Shown here piece after piece: positions 56,260-64,000 of a stretch of 64,000 nucleotides of DNA. The position numbers were made by a program, and so were the translations under genes. This stretch comes from Cranoglanis bouderius. Its lineage: Eukaryota > Chordata > Actinopteri > Siluriformes > Cranoglanididae. Numbering within the stretch: position 1 is the stretch's first letter; each line of letters starts with the position of its first letter. A model generated the notes under the pieces. The model ran no database searches. It was given only the letters and a program-made list of their open reading frames with translations, and was not told the DNA's origin. The stretch spans positions 17,089,027 to 17,153,026 of the forward strand of contig CM042548.1 of NCBI GenBank assembly GCA_023630585.1, written 5' to 3'.

Positions 56260-59200
56260 CAGAGGCCATCTGCTGATCTTTCGCTCTCTTTTCTGTTGTG
56301 ATTTACTGTCCCAATTGCATGCAAAGAACAACCTAAGAAGAGCAATGATATGAGAGAAACATTTCTGTCAGAAGAGCAGCACACAGCGCTGAGATTAGTG
56401 CATTCATGTAGCACACTTTCTTGTACATGATAGCCAGGTTGAACAAAGCGCTGATCGATGCACAGCAGATTAAACAAGTGTTAGAGACATACACAAACAC
56501 ACCCATACAGAAAAAAAAGACACACAGCCACCTAAACACACACTCACGTGAGCACTCGGGCATTCTGGGACAATAACAGGAAGGGACTTGACCTGTCAGG
56601 GCTTCTCAGGGTGATAGAACGCCACCAGCTCCTCTCTGACAGTATGAGATTGGCTCAGGCTGAGTTTGATAAATGCAGTTGTAATATGAGCTCCACAAAC
56701 CAGCCCTTATGTCTCGTCAGGAGGCATCGATGTCCATTTCAACCTCTCTGCCTTTCTTAAACAGTTGTTTTTACCAATTTCTTAGGGCTCTATTCTCACA
56801 ACTTACTGGAATAACCACTGCAGAATTTCAAATTCCATTGGGTATAAGCAGTGGTCAAATTAGTGAACTCTTTGTTTGTTGATTTAGTTTTTTCTTATTT
56901 ATTGGTGATGACAAAAAAAAAAAGAATACAATAAGAACACACAAGAATTCGTCATAAAATATTCCTTATATTACATGAGGTGAAAAACATTTAAACTTAA
57001 TCAAGCTGACAATCCCTCCTCTGAAAAGGTTGCTTCCTCTTTATCCTGAATCAGGAGAGCCTACAGGATTTAAAAAATAAATAAATAAATAAAAACCCCA
57101 CAATCCCAATCACACCGTTTTTCCTGAGACAATACGCTAACATCCTAGGGTACAAGCGTACTAGCTCATATGTTCAGTAGCAAGCAGGGGCTAGAAGATT
57201 CCCTGACGAGTGGTGGACACGATCACTGTGGCGAATCTGCCAAATGTATAATACGCTGCCGCTAACACCACACACATGTATAGACTGCGCTCATACACAC
57301 ATAAGCACACGGAGAGTTCTCTGCTGCATTCAGGCAGTGTTTCCTTGCTGATTGAATCCAGGATTTATTAATAAGCCTAGCCTAACGAAATATTTGACGG
57401 CACTTTTAAATATACTCCAGTATAGTCCCTAAATCTTGCAGTGTTTGATTTCCATATCTGAAGGAACTGCACCATCGAACACTCCACTGCATTACAACTG
57501 CTAAGAATCTTCATGCAGTTCAAAATGCACTACAAAATACCAAAACACCACAAGCATGTCTCTTCTACTGAGAACACTTTGTCAATCAGAGCACGAAAAA
57601 ACAACAACTAACTAACCAAGAAAAAAAAACAAACAAACAATGAATACCTGGTAGCATCATTACAGTATGCGTATGATTGATTGTTTTGTATTGTAACGAT
57701 TAATTTTTTTTTAACTCACCATTGCAAATATGACCTTTATTAAACAGAATGTACCAGAATGTTAAGTTTCAACTTAAGTTGTCTTAAGTGAAACCTACAT
57801 TTTCAATTTCATATATGCACAAACTGCTTAGTAACAAGCCCAGATCCCTCTGTAGGAACATTATGTTATTTATTTTTTTTTAACTTATTTATTTTTTGCA
57901 TCAAAGTCACATACATTAAGTACCCTTGAGAACAATTTTGACTACTTTATGCGGCAGTCAACAGGTCCACAGCGTGCAGACAGTGCTAAAACATACATAT
58001 TTATGCAGACCCAAAAAAGATGCTTCTAGCTGTAATATAACTGTATATTTGTTTACACACAAATAGACTAAATACTGCATATGTGAGGGCAGCTTTTTAT
58101 TGAATATATGTTATATGTAGCAATTAAACCGAATTCTAGCTTAAATTATTCACCTTCTGTGCAATCATGTTCATTTACTTAACATTATGGATTATACTGT
58201 TAGACTTCACTGTAAAGCAGAGGTAAATTTTATTATACTTATTAATAATGAAAAATAATGATGCCTTTATAACATATGAAATTTATAACAGTGAAGCTTT
58301 CTATTCCCCCATCTACTATTGTGTTTCATTTGCATTGGAAATGAAGCCAAAAAAGTTTTTTCTCCCATTATTTATTAATCTGAGCTGAGAATTCTGAAAT
58401 GAAGGTGTGTATGAACCAAACATAATTAGGAAGAACACTTTAGAGGTTAGACGCCGGGCAAAATGGGCGACTTACGCCAAATAAATGATCACATTTATCT
58501 TTTTTGCTTGCACACTATGCTGCATAGTTTTGCTTGAATTTAAGACGTTATTCACACACAGTGAGCTTAAATTAATTAAGACTCCAAAATAGAGAAAACA
58601 GGGCTGTCCTGAACCTGGACTATTCTCATTTAGAAATCGGAGTTTACCTGAGCGATGTGTCCTATTTATCAAATTGTCGCTAAACTGATTAGCCTTGATT
58701 TTAAAGTAGTGCTTCACTTGTCAATGCTATTTACTAAAAGCAGTCCCGGTCCTTCCTATGTGTAAATGAGTTAATTACTAGATAAGCGTACTATACATTT
58801 TCAAACAGCTCGGCAGACAGGGTTCCCCAACAGGCCTAATCAATTTGTGATGTTCACGTCAAAGTGTGACTAGTCCTGTCAAGTATTAGTGGCATGCTCG
58901 ACAGGGTGGCTTCCAGGCACCATTACCCAGTGGGAGTTTAAAAAAACAAACAAACACCCAAACATTTTGTAATGTCTCGTTTAACTACTTGTCCATTTTT
59001 TGTAGATAAATTGTAAAATATAGGTAATATATTAATATATCAAGTGGGTTGCAAACATTTGCACTCAACTCAGCACTTGTCAATCAGTATCACTGTATAA
59101 TGAACCATTCCAAATTATATACTCTGAATAAAAAAAAAATAAATAAAATAAAATTCAAAATACACAAATTTGAATTCAGGATAGATCTATGTCCAGTGCA

Positions 59201-59770
59201 CTTTTAGGACAAATTTTCATTCGTCAAGTTTCATCATGTGAACATTTGGAACTATATTAATTCTGCTTATCATCTAGATATTCCACACACAAATAGGATT
59301 GTTTATTCAGCACCCATCTCAACTCCATCTGAGGAAAGAGCTGAGGCAAAATGGTCATTCTGGTGCTGAGATCCCGAATACAAAAGGCTAGCACTGGTGT
59401 GTGTGTGTGTGTGTGTGTGTGTGTATTGAATGAGTGAGCTTGGCTACATTTCTTCTCATTTAAAAAACAAAACAAAAACAAATTTGCATAGAGAAGCTGC
59501 AGAAAATGACCCAAGGCTCGGTGATGGATTGCTGCTGCTGTCATATAACTAATGCACAAAAAGATACAGACTTAAACAGACCTGAGTCAAACTGATGTTT
59601 AAAAGTAGCAGGTATGACTTTCCACTGATAGTTACTTGAACACAGCATATATTTCCCAAGACAATACAATCAACAATGACCTTCTAGCATTCTGATTTTG
59701 TCTCTGGATAGAAATAGGGGATCTTTATATTCTTGTAACCCCAAAAATCGGAATTTTGCACTCTAGTGTA
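55741..59770. other. No recognisable gene; simple-sequence tracts
   Basis: Contains (GT)n and (GA)n near 56050-56081, a run of more than 30 A at 56226-56257, short A/T runs at 57700-57715 and 57870-57890, and (GT)n at 59397-59424. Open frames are short and without exon-like features. Confidence 0.5.
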
Positions 59771-59774
59771 TGCC

Positions 59775-59804
59775 GAAAGAAAAGAAAAGAAAAGAAAAGA
59801 AAAA
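59775..59804. repeat. (AAAAG)n microsatellite
   Basis: Five to six pentanucleotide units. Confidence 0.95.
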
Positions 59805-59861
59805 TCTTAATTTTTTTAGCAGTGGCCAAGGTCTTTACTTTTCTCAAAATATTGATTTAAT

Positions 59862-60290
59862 AAGTCAAGATTTTGAAAAGTTAGAATTCTGAGATAATAA
59901 GTCAGAACACAGGTAATTCAGAATGTTGAGGTAATAAGGCAAAAGTCAGAATTCTGAGATAATGCAGAAGTTTGAGACAGTAAGGCCAATTTCTGAGATA
60001 AGTCAGAATTCTGAGATGGCAAATTTTGGGATCAGATCAAGTTTTGAAATCATAATAATAAAGTCAGAATTAATAAGTCTGAATTTTGAGATATTAAGTC
60101 AAGAGTTTGAGATAAAAGTCAGAATTCTCAGACGAGTCAGAATTTTGAAATAATAAGTCAGAATTCTGAGATAAGTTAAAATTCTCAGACGAGTCAGACT
60201 TTTGAGATAAATCAGAATTTTGAAGCAAGTCTGAATGTTCTGAGTTAAGTCAAGTTTGTGAATTAATAAGTTGATAATACTTGTAATAAT
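59862..60290. repeat. Degenerate ~20-bp minisatellite
   Basis: Diverged units near AGTCAGAATTCTGAGATAA are repeated with many substitutions and indels over about 430 bp. Sub-motifs AGTCAGAATT and TTGAGATAA recur throughout, and the block CTCAGACGAGTCAGA occurs twice. Confidence 0.9.
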
Positions 60291-61072
60291 AAAGTTGACA
60301 TAGTAAGACAACAACATGACATACTGCTGCTGCCAAAAATAAAGGGGAAAAAAGTTATGCAATGTTTTCTTTTCTACCTGGCAGAAATGGGCTTCCACAA
60401 TAAAGGATGAATGAATCATGAAAAGATTACAAAATGGCAGTAAATGCCTAATATATCCAACAACACTACGCCAGCCCTATTTATTTCTAAACAGAAGTGA
60501 ACACTGGCCGTGCGTCTCTGGAGGTTAGTAGAGAAAGAAAGAGAAGGAAAGTAAGTGGTGAGGTTTTTTGGCTAGAACTCAAGGTGAAAGGCGAGAAAGG
60601 CTGAAAAGTGTGTGACCTTTCTCCAGACCACCTGCCTCCTCTAACCATTTCAGCCCATTAATTCTGCCCTCTTACACCCTTGCAAACTCTCTGTGATCCC
60701 TAATAACTTTTAATTGTGCTAACGTGCTACAGAAACATGTCAGTGTGAGGTACTTTCTACCTCATTTTCTCCTAATTTAGTCACTACTAAACACGAGTTC
60801 ATTTCAGTTACCAGCCAGAAGAATCCTTCCCACCTAGAGAGCCAGGATAACCGCGTTCTCAGTTGCGTTCACTGTCATGATAATCATTCAAAAGCTTTTC
60901 AACCGCTCTGTTAGGTTAGCAATACGGTCATGTGCACTTATTCTTCTGAAACTGTAGTTTTACTCTTTAGCACTACTTTCTGTGTATATATTCTAAGCAT
61001 TGCCCTTTCAAGTCATTCTCAGGATGCTACAAAAAGAAAATAAATATATTTGGTTTCATTTTTTGGTTTTCT

Positions 61073-61113
61073 AATTCAGTCACAGCAACATCCGATGGGT
61101 TTTCCCAGACCGC
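61073..61113 (+). repeat. Short dispersed repeat (GGGTTTTCCCA family), third copy
   Basis: AATTCAGTCACAGCAACATC, then CGATGGGTTTTCCCAGACCG. Same orientation as the 12.55-kb copy. Confidence 0.65.
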
Positions 61114-62222
61114 CCCAGATATTATCTCAGTCATTATTCTGTCCTGTTGTATATATGAATATGTGACACAGTGCAGTGCTTGTAGTATTCTTTCTTGCTG
61201 GTGCTACAATATTGAGTGGGGTAGGGTAGACCCCATATCCCAAGCATCACCACCCCACCACTCACTGCTGACATTTTCATTGAAGCACAATCCTCCAGAG
61301 AGGGCAGCTAGCAAGCTACATTCATACACGTGACACACTTTGTGCATAATTATATATGATATGACTATAATAATCATATATCCCGGGGGTGCTATGACCA
61401 TTCTTAGCGGTGTTAAAGCTGGGAAATATTCCTCCTATAGTACGGTGATGGAATTAAATCGATACTTAATAAGACTTCTGTACAATTAGAACGTATGTAA
61501 TGATTATTAATAAATCATCAATGTGCTTCCTCGACATTTCCAATATAGATTTAGGATTCTAACATAAATTGATTCCTGCATCATGGCATATCTTCCCAGC
61601 CCTAGCTGATGTATTATATAAACACAGTAAACGGCGCGCTCTATGCCGTAATGGAGCTAAGTAATGCCGTTTTAACCTAGAACACAGGAGTACAGTTTCA
61701 AACAAGCTAAACTCACATGTATATTTATAGCTAGCAAATGGTGTAACCTTCAACATATCAGATACTTTGCATGCTTAGAAGCAAATCTCTCGAGCCTGAA
61801 TCAGAAAACGTCAAAGTGAGGAGGTATGAGACTAAAAGGTCAGAATGAATGATATTCTCTAGTGCGGAGGAGCATTGATCTCTCCTTACATAAATATGAT
61901 CAAGACACCACCATTTTTCATGTTCTACGTGCAGCCACTTTTTTTCATATGCAGAAAAAAAAAAAAGACACAAAGAGCGATAGGCATCCTCTTGAGTTAT
62001 TCAGAACCCTGCTCAGCTGCTTCATTGCTGCTGGTATAATAGTAGAGGATTCACACAGGCAAAATTGTAGGGAAAGCAGAAAAATTTCAATTTGTTAAAA
62101 CTGTGCAATTTCCAAGAATTTGGCATCAACATGACTGATGCATTCGAGTAAAACAACTCCACCAAGAACCAAAAAAAATTCCAATACATTTTTGTAAGAA
62201 CTGAACGCTCTGAATAAAAATA

Positions 62223-62226
<4 letters not shown>

Positions 62227-62271
<45 letters not shown>
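62227..62271. repeat. (AAT)n microsatellite
   Basis: About 15 trinucleotide units. Confidence 0.96.
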
Positions 62272-62272
<1 letters not shown>

Positions 62273-63119
62273 GATGCAAGTGATTTGCGGGGTCCAAGCA
62301 CTCTTTGCAATTACAGCTTCCAGTGCACATTTCTTGCCAAGGTATATAGAAGAATAAAGAGATCATACATGAACATACTTATCAAGTTTTGTTATTATAG
62401 CGCAGCGCTACAGTAATTGTGTGAAATGCCTGCTGAGACCTGATTTCCTGAAGGTGGCCATGTTTTATAGTTTTGAACTAGGATTTATTAGCATGTGGCA
62501 GATATACTGTTTACAAATCTCGACGTTTTTAATCATTACCGTGGTTCAGATTCTGATGAGTAATTTCACACCAAATTTTTTGACTATACAACAAAAATCC
62601 CATGGCTAGTTCAAAAAAATAGGTTTAGCATTTTATGCAAATTAGTGTATATTTGGGTTGGTGAGGCTAAAAGGTTTATAAGGCTGTTTTTAGGGTTTCA
62701 GCCAAAGAAACGGGAAAAAAAACTCTTTAGTGAAGCACTGAGATGCCCCACATTTTTAAAAATTTATCTCCTACATTTCCAACAGCACTTCAAACACCTC
62801 CAGGACATCATTCTTTAATCCTACTTGTCAGTTGCTCTTTGTTTGACTATGAGAGGCAAATAACATAAATAATATGATGGAGGGAAGTCATCTAAAAGTG
62901 AAAATTACCATAATATTGCTACTCTTCTGAGTTATGAGAACGTCCACACAGACAGGACATTTGCAATGTTCTGATTCATTCCATTTCAGGGCACACAGAA
63001 AATTCTGATGTACCACAGCAACTAAATTACATTTCCATTTACAAGTTTCACAATTTAGTATTGCAGTTTAGACCCCTGTAGTTGTCAAGTTTCAAAATCA
63101 GCTGTCAAACACAACTTTC

Positions 63120-63720
63120 ATAAGCTGTCTGGAAGCCTTGCAAGAAAGAAACTGATGACACTCGCAAAATGTAGGACCTGACATCAGGACAATCAGAATA
63201 ACTGGCATCATGTGGGGTGGTCAGATGAGACCAAATTCTTTTTGGTCATGCGCACCATCAGCATGTTTGACGATAAAAGGGGACTTTATAAGGAAAAGCA
63301 CAGTGATGCTTTGGGGCTGTTTTGTTGCTGGTGGGTCAGATGTTCTTGCCTAGTTTGATGGCATCATTAATTCTGCTTAGCACCAGGACGACATAGCCCA
63401 AATCTTAGTTGCAAGGAGGTTTCAATTTGGTCGTAGATTGAGACAAGATGATGAACCAAACAAACACAAAATCAGTGTTTGTCAACAATCATCTCAAACA
63501 TGAAGCTGACTGAAAAGCAGTGGTCTGAATTTAAGAGGGAATCCACATCTTCAGGACAAACCGAAGAATCTTTAAATAATCTGCATGGAAGAGTGGATTA
63601 AGATGCTTCTACAAGGGTCTTCAACATTGTAAGACATTACAAGAAGAGACATAGTGCTGTTTTTCTGTCCACTGAGGAAGTGCTGATTGTCATTCCTGTG
63701 CTCTTGGAAGGGTTGAGCCT
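63120..63720 (+). pseudogene. Decayed Tc1/mariner transposase
   Basis: One frame at about 63215-63240 reads GWSDETKFF: the W-S-D-E motif around the first catalytic Asp of Tc1 transposases (codon 63224-63226). About 70 bp on, in a different frame, comes STVMLWGCFVAGGSDVLA, the next conserved block. Downstream, fragments such as EKQWSEFKRES are weaker. The expected second Asp block (D-N-D-P-K-H type) is not readable, and stops occur in all frames. No terminal inverted repeats were found, so the limits are approximate. This family differs from the 33.4-kb element. Confidence 0.65.
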
Positions 63721-63790
63721 TCAGGAATTTCATGTATGTGGTAAAGGAATAACAATGACTTTCAATTGTGCAGTAGCCTACTATTGACAG

Positions 63791-63814
63791 ACACACACAC
63801 ACACACACACACAC
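63791..63814. repeat. (CA)n microsatellite
   Basis: Twelve AC units. Confidence 0.96.
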
Positions 63815-64000
63815 TCTCATTCCTTCTTATCCGAGTCCGGACCAGATGCAGCATAATCATTCTTGTCCTGCTGAGAACAATCTGACGCCTGGTATATCAG
63901 ATGTGGGTTTATAATCACTCCAGATCGCCCATAAAAAACCTGACTCCTGTAACGACCCTCTCGTGCAACACCACACTGATACATGCAACACTGCAGGCAC

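Larger units (their letters stand above)
60291..63119. other. No supported gene
   Basis: 60600-60860 is complex and could be conserved non-coding DNA. A short GGGTTTTCCCA-family repeat lies at 61073-61113. 62227-62271 is (AAT)n. No exon-like block is recognised. Confidence 0.4.

Noticed and set aside
1..64000. Bacterial-style operons, phage, CRISPR or defence systems
   Set aside because: The coding density, intron-like signals, SINEs and microsatellites are those of vertebrate nuclear DNA.

Overview
The window reads as nuclear DNA of a ray-finned (teleost) fish, most likely an ostariophysan and perhaps a catfish. It is AT-rich and full of microsatellites. It carries fish-type tRNA-derived SINEs, several families of Tc1/mariner and hAT-like DNA transposons, and at least one solo LTR. 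The order-level guess rests on recognising repeat families from memory and is an inference. I found no complete host protein-coding gene, no rRNA and no functional tRNA gene. Nearly every open frame is under about 110 codons, lacks exon-like context, or is a translated microsatellite, so the window is best read as a gene desert or the inside of a very large intron.

Layout. 1-5.3 kb: AT-rich DNA with a ~190-bp direct duplication (576/1883) and two SINEs at 2.9-3.6 kb. 5.3-16.4 kb: mostly unique DNA with scattered repeat pieces, a ~620-bp inverted-repeat element at 10.9-11.5 kb and an hAT-like remnant at 14.2 kb. 16.4-21.5 kb: a foldback repeat, a retroposed insert with a poly(A) tail and a 12-bp target duplication, an (AT)n array, a small inverted-repeat element and a Tc1 relic. 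21.5-32.2 kb: largely unique DNA, (AT)n and (ATT)n arrays and one non-autonomous element at 29.6 kb. 32.2-35.2 kb: four DNA transposons almost end to end, including a Tc1-like element with both termini and its TA target duplication. 36.9-53.4 kb: further copies of a ~530-bp Tc1-related non-autonomous family, all in one orientation. The same interval holds a (GATA/GACA)n array, a 1.38-kb TTAA-flanked element at 44.3-45.6 kb, a SINE and a perfect 45-bp hairpin at 46.0 kb. 54.5-55.7 kb: a full-length foldback repeat followed by a solo LTR with a perfect 5-bp target duplication. 55.7-64 kb: mostly unique DNA, a degenerate ~20-bp minisatellite at 59.9 kb and a decayed Tc1 transposase at 63.1-63.7 kb.

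No working multi-gene system is visible. The more original observations are: the TTAA element, whose two exon-like blocks join in frame across GT-AG borders into a Cys-rich domain resembling the P2X7 C-terminal 'ballast' family; the perfect hairpin; the retroposed insert with its target duplication; and the same-orientation run of Tc1-related non-autonomous elements. The transposase genes seen are all visibly dead. Whether any unique island is a conserved enhancer or an exon cannot be settled from one sequence.
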